Origin: Toxonevra muliebris
Taxonomy: Eukaryota; Arthropoda; Insecta; Diptera; Pallopteridae
DNA length: 64,000 nucleotides
Reading direction: 5' to 3'
NCBI GenBank assembly: GCA_963691655.1
Contig: OY829327.1
Location: forward strand, 69,080,079-69,144,078
The notes below the pieces were generated by a model, which did not search any database, was not told the DNA's origin, and worked only from the letters and a program-made list of their open reading frames with translations. Within the stretch, counting starts at the first letter, position 1. The number at the start of each line of letters is the position of its first letter. The translations under genes and the position numbers were made by a program. Shown here piece by piece: positions 1 through 12,975 of the stretch.

Positions 1-1470
1 AATCTAAAGTTAGTTTATGTAGAAATATTAAATAGTGATTACTTTTGAAAAAAAAAGGTTTATAAATGTATTTTTGACGAGCTTTCATAGATGTTCGAAA
101 TGGGTTCCATAATCATTTTGGCCTATTATAAAATGGTGATGAATAAAATATAAATTTATCTTAAAGAACAAATAAACTACCATATTTTTATTCAGGTGTG
201 CAAAGCTAAGATCCGAAAATGTTTTGTTTATTAATAAGTAATTTGTGTTCATGACGACATTCTCTGGGCAGAATGTGACGAGTATCCTTTTTACCAATTC
301 TTCTTTTAATTTTTGTACAGTTTTCTTTTGCTATTCTTTCCAAATTTTGGAATTTAAATTAGTACCTACATACATGTGTATCTACTTTGGAATTCTCATA
401 AAAGTAATACGCATGTTTCATGAACATTTTATTCTCTTAAATCAAGTTTTCGTTCATGTATATACACTCTTGAGCAATAATTCATACTTACATCAAATTT
501 CTCTTAATTTTAATTTACATTAAATTTGTGCTCTTGAATACAAAAAATTTAGCCACAAAATTATGGAGTATCAAAAAAAAGTAGAGGTTCTCTTCTCTCT
601 CTTTCTGTAATAAAAATTATCGTTTACCGTTTAAGTAACGGTAAGTCAGGTGTTTTATAGATAAACTACACATACATATTTACATCGAGAAATGTGCGTT
701 CTATTCGATTCGAGTGTCCTGGCATCGTTTGTTGAGGGTGGAATTATGGATAGGTATCTAGTATGCATTCAAATATGAGGGTGGTTGGTTCAAGTTGTTA
801 AATTAAAATTTCGAATTTATTAAATAAATTTTAGGTTTAATGGAAATTTGATGATAAATATGAGCACAACAACATAATATATGTATAGGGGTATTAGGGA
901 TCACTGCAAATTTTCATTTTGCATACATATATCTAATTACATTTTATGTGATTTTAATTTAATATATTTATATACAGAAATCTTATGCTATCAAGTAGTT
1001 ACATATTATTTTACAAGTAGGTACATATACAGTAAACCTTTTTAAAGCACCTATTTATTTTCTCATATTGTTACAGTATTTATAAGTATACATTTACATA
1101 CACATATATTATCCATTTATCATCACAGATCCAAACTTGTTTTATATAATTTTTTTTTTATATACATATATGTATGTATATTATTTAATAAACTTCTTCC
1201 TTTTTGCTTTGCACATGTCATTCGTGTAATTATTTGTCACACCTGAGTTCCTATAGCATTCGTCAAACGTTTCAGTTGGCTGCACATTCTGTTTGTTGTT
1301 GTTGTAGTTATGTCGTAAATTAGTATTTGGATAGATAGTAAATATGTACTTAGTTACATATGTACATATACGTTTATGGACAGCAGCTATTGTATTTTTA
1401 TTCAGGCACTTTGAAATACACACAGAAAAATCATACGTGAGTTGTTAAGTTTCGTTTGTTTGTAGTGAAT
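1..1470. other. AT-rich spacer, no gene seen
   Basis: Only short chance reading frames, A/T runs and TACATA-type simple sequence are visible. No protein similarity, splice-bounded exon or RNA gene could be supported. Confidence 0.6.
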
Positions 1471-1478
1471 AGTGCGAG

Positions 1479-1581
1479 CACTAGCGGATGCAAGGGAGGG
1501 ATCATACATTTTGATCGAAAAAAACATTTAAGGGGCGAAACAATTAAACCCCACCTTAAGAAATCTCTGCATCCAGTAGTG
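1479..1581. mobile_element. 103-bp hAT-type MITE
   Basis: The ends are inverted repeats: CACTAGCGGATGCA on the left and, read from the right, CACTACTGGATGCA. The flanking 8-mers AGTGCGAG (1471-1478) and AGTGTAAG (1582-1589) match at 6 of 8 positions, as expected for an aged 8-bp hAT target duplication. The same terminal motif CACTAGCGGA begins the 901-bp element at 58826-59726, so this is probably an internally deleted relative. It has no coding capacity. Confidence 0.65.
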
Positions 1582-1799
1582 AGTGTAAGAGTATTTTATA
1601 CTAGTTTAGTCCAAAACCGGGCCAACAAATATTGACAATTATCCATGTTTTGTTCTAGCTGCAAAAACGAATAGCCGGCCTCTTATTTATGTTAGAACTG
1701 AGTCTATTCTGGATCAATGTTGAGATTGAGCATCAGTACCTGGGCTGAGTAAATTTACGTTATCATTCCAACACTCGTACCTGAATCGGTACAAGGACT

Positions 1800-2850
1800 T
1801 TCATATGTGCATTATGAAGAAGCTGTAACTTTTTTTTAAAAACCTCACTTTAATTGCGGCCCAATCGGTCGGGAATGTTTGTAGAAAGACCCAAACTGCT
1901 CTGAATATGATTGGGTCTTGGTGTAGCTCAAACGGGCTATCGGTTAACCCTCTTAAAACTGATGCTATCCTTTTACCAGAGGAATCACTATTCATCTATC
2001 CGATGAAGTGAGATATCTAGGAGTCATTATAGATAGTAAACTTCTATGGCGTTCTCATGTTGAGCTTAAGGTATCCTAAGCACTGGAGGTTTTTGTCAAT
2101 GTGAGGCTATTTTTGGCAAAACATGGGGTCTATCACCTTATAAAGTCTTATGGGTTTATAAGGCTATGATTGGACCCATCATCACCTATGTATCCATAGT
2201 CTGGTGGAGCAGACTTAACGTTGACAGCATTAGGAAAGCTCTTGCCAGACTTTAAAGGACTGTGGCCATTTGTTCTACGGGAGCTTTTTTTAGAACACTA
2301 GGCCCATGCTTGGATGCATTGCTCAACTTACCACCCCTGGAGAGGCTGCCAAAGCAGATGGCTTAAACGCAATGGGTATTGGTATGACACTTGCTGGGAT
2401 ATTGGTGACATTGTTGAAGGTACTGATATGGACCTAACAGTTCTATCAATACCATCCGATACAATGCCAATAATTCCAGTTTTAAAACAGCGCTATACAA
2501 TACAAATTCCAGAGGCCTAAACTTGGTTTTTGTCGGGACCTGGGCCTGGAGTTGATTGTATGCGTATTTTCACTGACGGCTCCAAAACAGAATTCGGTTC
2601 GGGTTCTGGGGTTCTTCATTGAAAATGATGAAGTGCAACTTCACTTCTCTCTTGGGTTGTATGCTTCTGTTTTTCAAGCAGAAATTTTTGCAATCATCAA
2701 AGCAATGGACTATGTCATTGATAATGGTTGGAGAGAAAGGAGTATCTGTGTATTTAGTGACAGTCAGGCTGCGCTCAAATCCTTGCTTGATTCTCTAACC
2801 ACATCTAAACTGGTTATGCATTGTAAATCCAGGATTGTGTTGGAAAAAAA
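1800..2850 (+). pseudogene. Decayed Jockey-like LINE ORF2, RT end and RNase H
   Basis: This is the 3' half of a non-LTR retrotransposon polyprotein, broken by stops and frameshifts. In order, the plus-strand frames give SSNGLSVNPLKTDAILL (about 1914-1965, RT segment after the active site), RYLGVIIDSKLLWRSHVE (about 2012-2066), a GPIITYVSIVWW-like stretch (about 2174-2208), and an RNase H domain. RNase H runs from FTDGSKTE (about 2568) through FQAEIFAI and FSDSQAALKSLL (to about 2790). All three acidic RNase H motifs (TDG, AE, TDS-type) survive, but a shift separates the first from the rest. Similarity stops near 2840, so the 3' end and tail are missing. No target duplication was found. It is a dead copy. 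Confidence 0.85.
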
Positions 2851-4086
2851 GCATACTGTAATTTCATATAGATTATTCATTTGATTCATAGAGCAAAGAA
2901 CTTGCAACTTTTTATGTAGATCATAATGAAAATGTGTTTTAGGGAAGATACATCAATACCTGAAATGTATTCGAATACCGAATTAGATTGTACAGCTGTT
3001 TAGAAATTTGATATTTATTTTTCAAGACTAAACTTATGCTGTTTGAATTTTTAGCGACTTTTTAAGTAAGTGGAATTATTTTAAACATACTTTGAGGAAA
3101 TAGCCATCAGACTTGACTTATCCTACTACTACTTTATTAGTAGTTAGAATTGAGATTAAATTTTTTTTGGTTTTTCCGCATTTTTCTTTCATTTGAAATA
3201 AAAAATTTCTAATTTGGAAATCAATGGAAAATAAATATTTCTCTTTCTTATCGTTTCTAATTCAAAAATTAATGTTAGCTACGGATAGAAAATTTTATCG
3301 CTGGTTCTAATGCATTTAAAGTAACCATTGGCTTTACATATAACCAATGAAAATAATATTAGGAAAAAGTAAGGAAAAATTTCTTCAGTGTATTGAAATA
3401 TATTGTCCGTTGACAATTGAAGTGTGGTGAAAAAGAAGAAAATTATATTTTATTTAAAAAAGTGTTGTTGGGGTTTTGTAATACTATTTTGAACATTTGA
3501 CATCACATTTTTCCATCACATTTATTGAGTGACAACATCTACTAATTTACTAAAAATATCGAATGGTCAAACTAAGAATTATGCGTGTGTTTTTTTTTAA
3601 TCAAGTTCACTGGAATTTATCATGAAATACTGTAATTTGTGTAACATTGTGTTCAATTACAATGGAGCTGTCGAAAAGCGGAAACGGAAGTATTGGCGAA
3701 TGAACACGCACTGAACCGAATTATGATTTCTTCTAGCAGTGGCACGAGTACAAGCTTGCTACAAATCATGCAAAATTGACAAACAATAAACTAAATTAAT
3801 ATTTTTTATAACAATTAAATAATGTAATTACTGTGCATAGATTATGCATAGAGAACATTATGGAAAATTATAAAATGAAAATAATTTTTTGACCCATAAA
3901 ATTTTCTTGTTAATATACGAGTATAAATAAGTATGTAAAACCTTTTTTCTATAATTTTTCTTTTCTTCCAACATTTCAAATTCAAATAAAGCTCATAAAA
4001 AATTTAATGACCAATTTTGCCTTCAGTCTTCATTAATTGTTCACATTTCCACAGAGAAATAGACAGCCATAGCCACACAGACAGCA

Positions 4087-4090
<4 letters not shown>

Positions 4091-4128
<38 letters not shown>

Positions 4129-4135
4129 GCAGGCA
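4091..4135. repeat. (GACA)n microsatellite
   Basis: About eleven imperfect GACA units (agacagacag...), decaying into GGCA at the right end. Confidence 0.9.
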
Positions 4136-4209
4136 TACAGATAGACAGAGACAGTCATGCTGACTGTCAGCAACATGAACATTTTAAGTTACGGTCAAAG
4201 TGCAATGCG

Positions 4210-4275
4210 CACTGCTGCTGCTGTTGTTGCCTGCTGCTGTTCTTCTTCTTCTTATTATTATTGCTGCTGAAGTTG
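4210..4275. repeat. CTG/CTT/ATT triplet-repeat tract
   Basis: Mixed triplet repeat passing from CTG to CTT to ATT units and back to CTG. Similar CTG/GTT runs recur at 4440-4560, 10540-10555, 10735-10750 and 40805-40825, typical of fly noncoding DNA. Confidence 0.8.
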
Positions 4276-4385
4276 CTTCTTCCTCATCCTCTATGTGTTT
4301 TTTTTTGCATTGTTGGTGGGACTTAACATAAATGTGCGCAGATACCATCGTCCACATTTTAAAATGACAAACAGACGGACATATT

Positions 4386-4403
4386 CACACACACACACAC
4401 ACA
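4386..4403. repeat. (CA)n microsatellite
   Basis: Nine CA units. Similar CA-rich tracts occur near 10310-10326, 21530-21575 and 40862-40888. Confidence 0.85.
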
Positions 4404-6959
4404 TAAACAGTGTTTTACTTCATTATGACAATGTCTTTCTTTGAAAATCGTTTCGGTTGTTGTTATTATTACATCATTACTCATGTTGTTGCTAATGCTG
4501 TCGCTGCTGTTGTTCTTGCTGTCGTTTCTCGTTGTTGTTGCTGTTATTGTACTTGGGGCTCTTGTTATATTACTACAATGTTTTTGATGCTAAAGAAAAT
4601 AAACACAATAATTATTGTTTAAAATTAATTAAACAATGATGAACATTTGAAAAGAATGAATGAATTCATTTTCAATGAAGAGGGGCCAGCCTGGCCATGT
4701 ACGAGCACAATGACAATATTCATACAATATATGTATATTAAATGTACATAAATTTATTATGTCGAAAGATTTGATAAACAGAACCACATAATACGCATAC
4801 AAATGAAGTTTGTGTATGTATGTTTACTCTGCATTTGTAGATAAGATACTCCTTAGCATATTAGAAATGATAATTATTATTATTAAATCAATTGCATAAA
4901 CCAGATTAAAAATTTGTTTTAAAAATTTGTTTCATAAGTATATAGGGGAAGTTGAGATGTACCCGACCTTCCCTATTGCCTTGATTAAGGTAAGACTCAC
5001 CGAGGAATAGTATGTATTGTTGAAGCCCTTATTAGCCACAAACAGTTTAACATGAGCTTGGCATTATCTCTTCTATTTTTTCTTGTTTTCCTATGTTTTT
5101 TCATAATTAATATAACTTATTGTTAATTCAAAGCCTAATAATTTTAATACACAATTAATTAATTAAATTAATTCTTTTTTCGACAGCTGTAAGTTATTTA
5201 GACAACTTTGGAAAAGGATTGGTTGTCGGATTAGATCCATATTTTCACTTTCAGTAAAATGATTGTGGTGAAAAAATGGTAAGACATTAATCAAAGGCTT
5301 ATATGGGAAAAGTCTAGATATATAATGCACTACCATACGATGCTTGAAGTATTTAATTTTATCTCTATTTAAAAACGTTATGACCCAAAATATAAAAGGA
5401 TGTCGTTTTCCACTCTTCTTCCCCACATATCCTACTACAGTCCGTTTCACAACTATATCACCACTTCGATTTAATAAGAATAAAAAATTTGTAGGTTTCC
5501 AGTTAACATTTTTTTTTATGTTTATGTATTAGTCGGAATACTCCTCGCTTTTTTATTGAGGTCTTTTGATATTTTACACCGATTGGAGTCAATCGCTGTT
5601 CCTTCCTGCTTAACTCCTCTTAAGGTTTTCAATAGGGTTTGGGTCCGATGAACAAGAAATTGAATCAGCAAATGACACTATTGCCATTTTGCCTACACCA
5701 CAAAGTTGTGGTTTAATGTGAGTGGCTTGGTTCTAATGCAAAAAATTCGGTTTTTACATTATTCTGAGAAAAATGTACGTTAATTCGATATTATGAGATC
5801 CCCTATAATTTTTAACAAGGAATATTTTCTTTAAAGACAGTATAATAGTTTTCTCAACGATTTTCGTTTTATCAGCCATTAATTGGAAAAGGGGGCTTAA
5901 ACCCCCATTTTCAAGGGCATGGATGAAAAGTGTATATGCAAGAATTGTTTATCTCTTTGTGCCAAACAACTTTATTTCAGACATCGAACTCGTATCTGTT
6001 GAAATAAAGAAATTTCTTACTATCCTCTGAAGACCCAATTTTTCCGAATTCAGGCCCACATTGTGGGAGAACTAGATTTGATGGAGTAAAACTGAGTACG
6101 CAGTTAAATTTTATTGCACTGTGTTTTTTTATTTAATTAGAATAAAATTGTTTTGATGTTAATAAAATGCTATAGTTTCGTTATGCCATAGTTAAATTAT
6201 GACTTTTCCATAGACATATTTATGCTTAGAGTTTTCATAATGAAGTTTCTTTGCCACCCATATAATTATTTTGAGATATAGGGCTTCAAAGTTGAAATTG
6301 TTTTAAATAAAGAAAACAAGTGATTTTTGTTTACTTATTTTCGATCATAACATAATTTTTGACTGACTCTCCTCTACAATATACAAACAATTTGGAGTTC
6401 ATTGGCTGAAAATTAAAGTTTTTGCAAGCATTTATGTGAAATATGTGCTCTTAACATTGCATTTTTTTGAATTGTGCCATTTACATAGAAAATTCGGTCC
6501 AATCGAAAAAAATACACATAGAAAATGTTATTGCCTCTCGTTATTAAAAATTTTGTTGAATAGTGTTATCTTGATTAATAGAAGAATTTTTATTTTTTTG
6601 AATTCATGAAATAAAGTGTGCTGAGATGATAATTTTACAAAAATTTTTAAAATTTTTCTATAAAAAATCTACATAAAAGGGCGGTTATGTAGTTGTGAAA
6701 TGGACTGTGTATGTAAATATTGTCATTGGATTATTTAATAGCATAAGAAAATTACGTTAAGTTATTAACTGAGAGCCTTAGAGAAAATCGTTAAAATTAT
6801 ACCTACCTAGTCTGACCAGTTAAAGGGATAGCATATCCTCTTCACTTTATTTCGCAGCCCGTTAGATTGAAAAATTGAGGAAGCTCTCCAATATAAAGTT
6901 TGGAAATCTCGGTTATGTTGCCTTGGAAGGGTTCGCGGAAGAGTTAGAGAAACTTCTTA

Positions 6960-7078
6960 TTTTTCAAGTTCTTTAACTCTTACAATGCGTGTTAAGTGGC
7001 GTATTAATCTGAGTTACAGATCATAGGCAATGAAAGGGCCGATAAATTAGTGTTGCGGGTTTTACTGTAGGCATTCCC
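6960..7078 (+). pseudogene. LINE RNase H C-terminal scrap
   Basis: The plus-strand frame at about 7020-7068 reads IIGNERADKLVL, the conserved segment after the WVPGH box in LINE-encoded RNase H. The preceding frame contains a weak W-x-I-N remnant of that box. Nothing upstream is clearly alignable. The piece lies directly beside the foldback element at 7105, which may have cut it off. Confidence 0.5.
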
Positions 7079-7104
7079 ATTTTTACATAGGAGTCGTTTA
7101 ATAT

Positions 7105-9201
7105 CAGATTTACAACTAAAATTTTTTTTCTTGCATTCTTGAGAGAGAATTAATCGACACGTATTTTTTTAAATCAATGTGATGTTTTTTATTTTCCAGT
7201 TACGATATTTTAAAGTCTTGGAGTTGTAAAAATGGAACGTTTTTCAATCCCTAATTTCTCAAAAACTAACCGTTGTAGGAAAAAATTTTCAACTAATAGA
7301 AGTTCGTATATCGCAGAAACTTATCGAAAAAATGTGAACATAAAATTTGTTTTTGTTATTCAATATATGAATTCTGGAAAATTTATAAACAAATTGAATT
7401 TTTCCAAACTTGGACATTTTTTTTTTTTAATTGTTTTGGTCTGCAAATATTTATTAATGTGCTGGGAAAATTGTGTAAAAATTTCAGAGTAGGATGAGAT
7501 ATAGTTTTCGAGATATTCAAATAATAGCAAAACAATTACTACTAAAGTCGCCTGGCTTCGAGCGGTGCGCACATGAATTTACATACATTAAAGTGTACTT
7601 ACTACTACTTACTATATTTCGTTCGCCTACTTTTGTCGTTTGTTTAGTTTATATTGTCATTTAAAATCCAGGCATTTTATTTTTTACAGGAGGAGCAAAA
7701 AACATTAAAAGTGAAAAATATTATAGTTTTAAGAAGAATGTAATTGTGTAGGTTGAGGATCACTTAATTACATATTATTATTAAAGAATATGAAACTGAA
7801 ACCTAATTGTTCATACTTCATAGTTTGACTTTTTTCTGCATTGCTAACTCAACAGTTAAAGATTAGTTTATCAGGTTAATTGAAACGACCTTTTTGTCGA
7901 AAAGAGAGTAGGCAAATCATACGGCTGTTTTGAAACCTTACACGGTTCCTCATCAGTGATCTCTGTGATGTTACTGAGGATTACAATTGGTTTGTTTTCA
8001 AGTATTTTCATTGAACACTTATTTTTGTTGAAATATTTACCTAAAAAGATTCAAATAACCATTTTGTTTACAATTGGGCTTTTTGGATTTTAGATGACGA
8101 TATGTAAAACAAAAACAAAATTTGTAAATTTGTTGTTGTTTTGCATGTAAACCAAACCAACGGGAATTGCCGAATGATGATTTTTCTTTGTGTGGTACAG
8201 AATCTGAAGTAAGTTTAAAGTCAAGTTTTCTCTTATTTATATCTTAACTATAATAGATATTCGTTATCATCGGTCTCTGAGATTTCATGACCTCCATTAT
8301 CTGAGTTATTAAGAGTTTTTTCTTCGAAACTCCAAGACGCGATAAAACTATGTATAATAAGCAGCGAATTTTGAAACTGTACTCACAAATTCCCTGCAAG
8401 GAGAGCACAATAGATCACCCGGTTCCTAAAATTTGGTTTTTCAAGAATCGAAGCAGAAACTCTACGTAAATCTGTGTTTTTAATTTTTGAAACATGAAAT
8501 TTATTACTTAATGCAGAAACTTTTTTTGCTGTTGACCACGTAGAAACTCGAACGGAGCAAAAAATGGACGAGAACTTTCTGTATTTCGTTCCTGTTCGTT
8601 TAGGTAATATGCAAAACACCTACAACTTTACGAATTTTGTTTCTATTTCATATATAAACTAAACAAACAACAAAAGTAAGAGAAAGTGGCAATAAGTACA
8701 CTTTAACGTATGTAAATTCATGTGCGCGCCGCTCGAAGCCAAGCGACTTTAGTAGTAGTTGTTTTGTTATTATTTGAATATCTCGAAAACTATATCTCAT
8801 CCTACTCTGAAATTTTTATACAATTTTTCTAGATCATTAATAAATATTTGCAGACCAAAAAAAATTTAAAAAAAATTTACAAGTTTAGAGAAATTCAATT
8901 TGTTCATAAAATTTCCAGAATTCATATGTTGAATAACAAAAACAATTTTATGTTCATATTTTTTCTATAAGTTTGTGCAATATACGAACTTTTATTAGTT
9001 GGAAATTTGTTTCTACAACGGTTAGTTTTTGAGTAATTAGGGATTGAAAAACGTTTCATTTTTACAACTCCAAGACTTTAAAATATCGTAACTTGAAAAT
9101 AAAAAGATCACATTGAAATAAAAAAATACGTGTCGATTAATTTCTTCTCAAGAATGCAAGAAAAAATTTTGGTTGAAATTAAAATTTTAGTTGTAAATCT
9201 G
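7105..9201. mobile_element. 2.1-kb foldback element with ~550-bp inverted arms
   Basis: The left arm (7105 to about 7656) is repeated in reverse complement at about 8652-9201. Both outer ends start CAGATTTACAACTAAAAT. Shared blocks include GTGTCGATTAAT-type sequence near 7150/9130, the AACGGTTAGT block near 7270/9020, and a GTGCGCACATGAATTTACAT-like block near 7565/8720. Arms differ by scattered substitutions and small indels. No target duplication is obvious next to the chosen ends, so the true termini may lie slightly outside. The ~1-kb centre encodes nothing recognisable but contains a hammerhead-like motif (7911-7963). Long arms suggest a DNA-transposon-derived foldback; the superfamily is unknown. 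Confidence 0.75.
7911..7963 (-). ncRNA. Hammerhead-ribozyme-like motif, copy A
   Basis: On the minus strand: stem I 5' strand GAGATCA (7957-7963), core CTGATGA (7950-7956), a stem II hairpin GGAACC-GTGTAA-GGTTTC, then AAAAC where a ribozyme needs GAAAC, a 2-bp stem III closing loop AGCC, cleavage triplet GTA (7920-7922), and TGATTTG pairing back with stem I over six positions including one wobble. The 5' core is perfect; the G12-to-A change would probably inactivate it. It lies inside the foldback element at 7105-9201. Confidence 0.6.
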
Positions 9202-9204
9202 ACT

Positions 9205-11560
9205 TGGAACCACCCATAGACAACTTCTAGCAATGACAAAAGAATACTAGCAAAGTACCAATATAAATCTTAAGGTTTTCTATATTTTGAAAGAGTCGCT
9301 GTTCAACATCACAAAACACTGCGGTCTAATTAAAAAGCTATTTTACATAAGTATGTGTCTGACTTTCTATGCATTATATCACTTTTATTTACCATAACAT
9401 TTCATATTTCGGCTATTTGTCTCATTAATAGAATGCAAATAAATAAACAATAATTAAAAAAATCGATATTTTTTAATATTTGACATATATGGTAGTTAGT
9501 GTTTAAAAATTCGGTATTGCATTATGATAATTGGCATATTGAGCATTACAAAAATATCTCACAGATGCAATATTAATGACACAACAAAACACATAATTGT
9601 AGAAATTATATGCGGTAAAAATACAATATTCATGCATGCAGTATGAACACATTATTTGTTGATCTCAGAATTATTCGAATGTATGGTATATTTCAATATT
9701 TTTGTTGTCATTAGAACAGGAAATTATAAATTGTAATAAAAACGACAGAACAGCGGCGGCGAACTATCACATGTAATTAATCTGATAAAATTAAAACAAA
9801 TAGTAAATATTTCGAAAAGAATCTCGCATAAATGCAAATCTACAGAAGAATATTTATTAATATACATATTATATTTACATTTATAATGAATGAAATTTGT
9901 GTTAATGTTACAAAAAATGGAATAATGTATCCGTAGTGATATGCAAGTAAAATAAAACCCTATTGTATAAAAATTAAAGTTCCAATTGTAAATAAAAAAG
10001 AATTGAAAAAAAAAAATGTTAAACTATTTGCAATAATTCACTTTTCCACCTGTGCTGCTTGAGTTACTTGAATGCGAGAAAAAAAGTGGAGTTATGTAAA
10101 AAACATGAAACTATCATATTTCGCACCACTTGCAGGCACATTTCAAATTGACCAACACAGCACAGTCAAGAAACCACTTCAGTGCTCGTTTGCCACTCTA
10201 ACTTCACTCCACTTCAGTCCACACCACTTCAAATTTCTTTATGCATGCATGGATGCATGGATGGCGCATTTGGCACATGCAACGGCTAACAACAACAGCC
10301 ACGGTTCCATACACACACACACACACATGCTCGCACACGTTTTAGCTACAACACACAAATTGGTTAAACTTCAACACATTCGAAAGAGGCAAAATCAAAT
10401 AGGCTAAAAATAAAGGCATTCATTGTTTTGCTGTTCAAATCTGCTCATACAAATCTGAATGTGAGCACAACTTGTGCCCCAAAAATGTAGGTAATCTAAA
10501 CCATAACGAAATAAAACCGGCTTTACATTTCCATGCTGTTGCTGTTGCTGCTGCACGTTTTTTGCTTTACAAGTGCGAGCGCATAGTGTAAGCCTCTCAA
10601 CTTAACTGCAACTAAAGCTACATATTAAAAACAAATGAAAATGAACTTTCGGTACCAGATTTACCGCTTTATGAACTCCCTAAACTGCTGCTCCAACTAT
10701 AAATGCTTCATGCGGCTATGCGCCGCTGCCTCTTCCATGCTGCTGCTGCTGTCTGTAAATGCACAATTCACAAAATTGTTATGCGAATTTTCACTTCATT
10801 GATTGTAAATTTGCAAATTGTTGTTAACACAAAAACTTTACATGAGAAGAAACAATACTGTTTAGTATGTTCTGCAAATTGTTACCGCTTTTCTTATTGC
10901 TATTGCTGGCCATAAGCTAAGAGTAAATGTATATGACCGCCTTTGTGGCATCATCATCAGCATCATCAACATCATCGGCATCATAAACATTCGTATTCGT
11001 TAGACATCATTATCACTAACATAATCATTGGCATCTCTCAGCCACATACTTAAATACATTCACATGGGCACTCATTCGTGCGCTTTAACCATAGATTCCA
11101 ACGAGCGAGCTAAGATATTTTCTTCGTCTTCTCTCTTTATTAATGTCTTTGTTATGGATTGACTTCTGGTTGTGGAAATGGTCGTTAATATGTATGCATG
11201 AATGGAGTAGAAAACTCAACCAGCGTTTACCGATTAATTCAATTTGCGGTGTAGCATATTAATTTTAGCCTAAGTGTGTGTGTGTAGGTGTAAATTTCTG
11301 CAACTCTGTGATTTCTCGGCACTAAAGTAAATGAATTTACTGTTTCTGACTTCATATTTTGCTAGTTTTAACTAAAAAAAAGTAGTTGTAGCTTCTGGGT
11401 ATTTTCTGCTTAGTTACAATATTACGAGGAATATATTATTGAAATTTATTTATAGATTAGGGTATAAAAAATAAAAGAAACTTCATGCAGTTTAAACTGA
11501 TTTTCTCGGTTACATTTTCAATCAAGTAGCTTAAGTAGGGTGTTTAAATACCAATAAGAA
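9205..11560. other. AT-rich spacer, no gene seen
   Basis: Contains CA repeats (about 10310-10326), CTG runs and an ATC triplet tract (about 10948-10985). The 111-codon frame at 10072-10407 is rich in H/T from the CA tract and resembles nothing known to me, so it is not called. Confidence 0.55.
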
Positions 11561-11568
11561 CCATCATT

Positions 11569-11614
11569 GAGATCACTGATGGGGAATCAGATTCCGAAAC
11601 AGCCGTCTGTTCTA
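11569..11614 (+). ncRNA. Hammerhead-ribozyme-like motif, copy B
   Basis: Reads stem I GAGATCA (11569-11575), core CTGATGG (consensus CTGATGA, so A9 is G), a compact stem II GGAA-TCAGA-TTCC (11583-11595 with extra pairs possible), intact GAAAC (11596-11600), loop AGCC, GTC cleavage triplet (11605-11607), and TGTTCTA, which pairs with stem I at five of seven positions. The upstream ATAAGAAC-type flank is shared with copies at 31892 and 62842. The Tc1 element at 11630 starts just downstream. Confidence 0.6.
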
Positions 11615-11802
11615 TCTGTCCTCTTTATACAGTGCTGGTCAAATCATTTGCAACCAAAATCACTTGTACTTTAAATGACTTGTTAAGTTCACTAAAATAA
11701 TTTTTATCAAAATCTTTTTTATTCAAAACAAAGTGCATTTATTGCCATTTATTATAAAAAAATTAAAAGTACAAAATTATGTTGAAAATAAAAAAACAGA
11801 AG

Positions 11803-12057
11803 TTATATTAAATTAAAGTCTGAATTGAAGAAGTTAAAACATTTGCAACTAGAAAAAGTCAATATGAAAATTGAAGACAAATCGGAAAAGTTTTCATATC
11901 CATTATTAGCGATCACTGTTGCATGTTTACGTGGCATTGGCTCTATTAAATGGTTTGTCTGATCGCTTTGAACTCGCTTCCATTGCTTTTGAAGATCCTC
12001 ATACAGATCCTTCAGTTTCTTAAACGTATTCGTGCCAATTTTTGACTTCACGAGCAT
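11803..12057 (-). pseudogene. Inverted copy of Tc1 transposase C-terminus
   Basis: An 84-codon minus-strand frame beginning MLVKSKIGTNTFKKLKDLY and containing LIEPMPRKHATVIANNGY. It matches almost residue for residue the C-terminus of the plus-strand transposase in the right half (GTNTFKKLKDLYEDLQKQWK at about 12824-12883). LIE(S)MPRR and ANNGY are the usual closing motifs of Tc1 transposases. It is open here although its partner has a stop after QKQWK. Confidence 0.85.
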
Positions 12058-12119
12058 CCAATGGCTCTCAATTGGGCTTAGAATGAAAAGGGGAGAAATA
12101 GTTTATCTCAAAAAGAATT

Positions 12120-12975
12120 TTGAAAAAATATTCAATATACAAGTCAACGATTTTGCGAATTGTTAACAGCGGTATCGCTGATCTGCGTCATAGAGGTGGA
12201 AGAACTTGCAAAGAAAGTTTAACCGAAACAAAAATAAATAATGCTCTTCAATTGGATATATCATCATCGACCATCAAGCGACGACTCAGAAAAAGTGGAT
12301 TAAGCGCATACAACATTGCCGAAAAAGCGTTTACTCGTTTAACTCATTTAAAATATCGTCATAAATACAAAACCTGGACTTTTCAACAGTTGCAAAACAT
12401 TTTGCTGTTAGATGAGAGCAAAATTAACATGTGCGATTTATACTGAAAACAATTTGTTAGAAGGCCACACGGTAAAAGAGTCGACCCTAGATATACACCG
12501 AGTAAGGTAAAGCACCAAGGAAGTTGTATTGTGGTCTGGAACTGCTTTTCAGCTAATAGTATGGGTCCAACGCATCACATTCGGGGAACAACGGGGAATA
12601 CAACGATTATAAAAACATTTTGAGAGACATTATACTTCCGTAGGCTAGCTTGGAAATGCCGCCTGATTGAACATTCCCACAGGATCATCACCCAAAGCGC
12701 ACGTCTGAATTGGTTAAAGCTTGCCTTGGCGCAAAAACATGTACAACTTCTCATTTGTCCTGTAAAGTCCCCCGATCTAAACCAAATTGAGAGCCATTGA
12801 ATGCTCGTGAAGCGACAGATTGGCACGAATACGTTTAAAAAACTGAAGGATCTGTATGAGGATCTTCAAAAGCAATGGAAGTGAGTTCGAATCGATCAGG
12901 CGAAACATTTAATAGAGCCAATGCCACGTAGACATTTAACAATGATTGCTAACAATGGATATGCGAAAAAATTTT
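12120..12975 (+). pseudogene. Tc1-like transposase, broken
   Basis: A DD34E-type transposase remnant. An N-terminal helix-turn-helix part (about 12120-12330; SSSTIKRRLRKSGL) is followed by LLLDESKIN with the first catalytic Asp (about 12405-12430), a stop at 12444-12446, then IVVWNCFSANSMGP, QDHHPKRTSELVK with the second Asp (about 12672-12710, in another frame), SPDLNQIES with the catalytic Glu position (about 12770-12797), and the C-terminal LIEPMPRR. At least two frameshifts and several stops separate these. The normal first residues of the family are missing, because the sequence upstream is the inverted arm. It cannot make a working enzyme. Confidence 0.85.

Larger units (their letters stand above)
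2890..6950. other. AT-rich spacer with microsatellites, no gene seen
   Basis: No exon or transposon protein was recognised. It holds the simple repeats listed separately at 4091-4403. The 70-residue frame around 4410-4622 is low-complexity GTT/GCT translation and not a gene. Confidence 0.55.

Noticed and set aside
7970..8650. Search for a Penelope-like RT or GIY-YIG ORF next to ribozyme copy A
   Set aside because: The only frame (8383-8619, minus) shows no such motifs, so the parent element of the ribozyme was not assigned.
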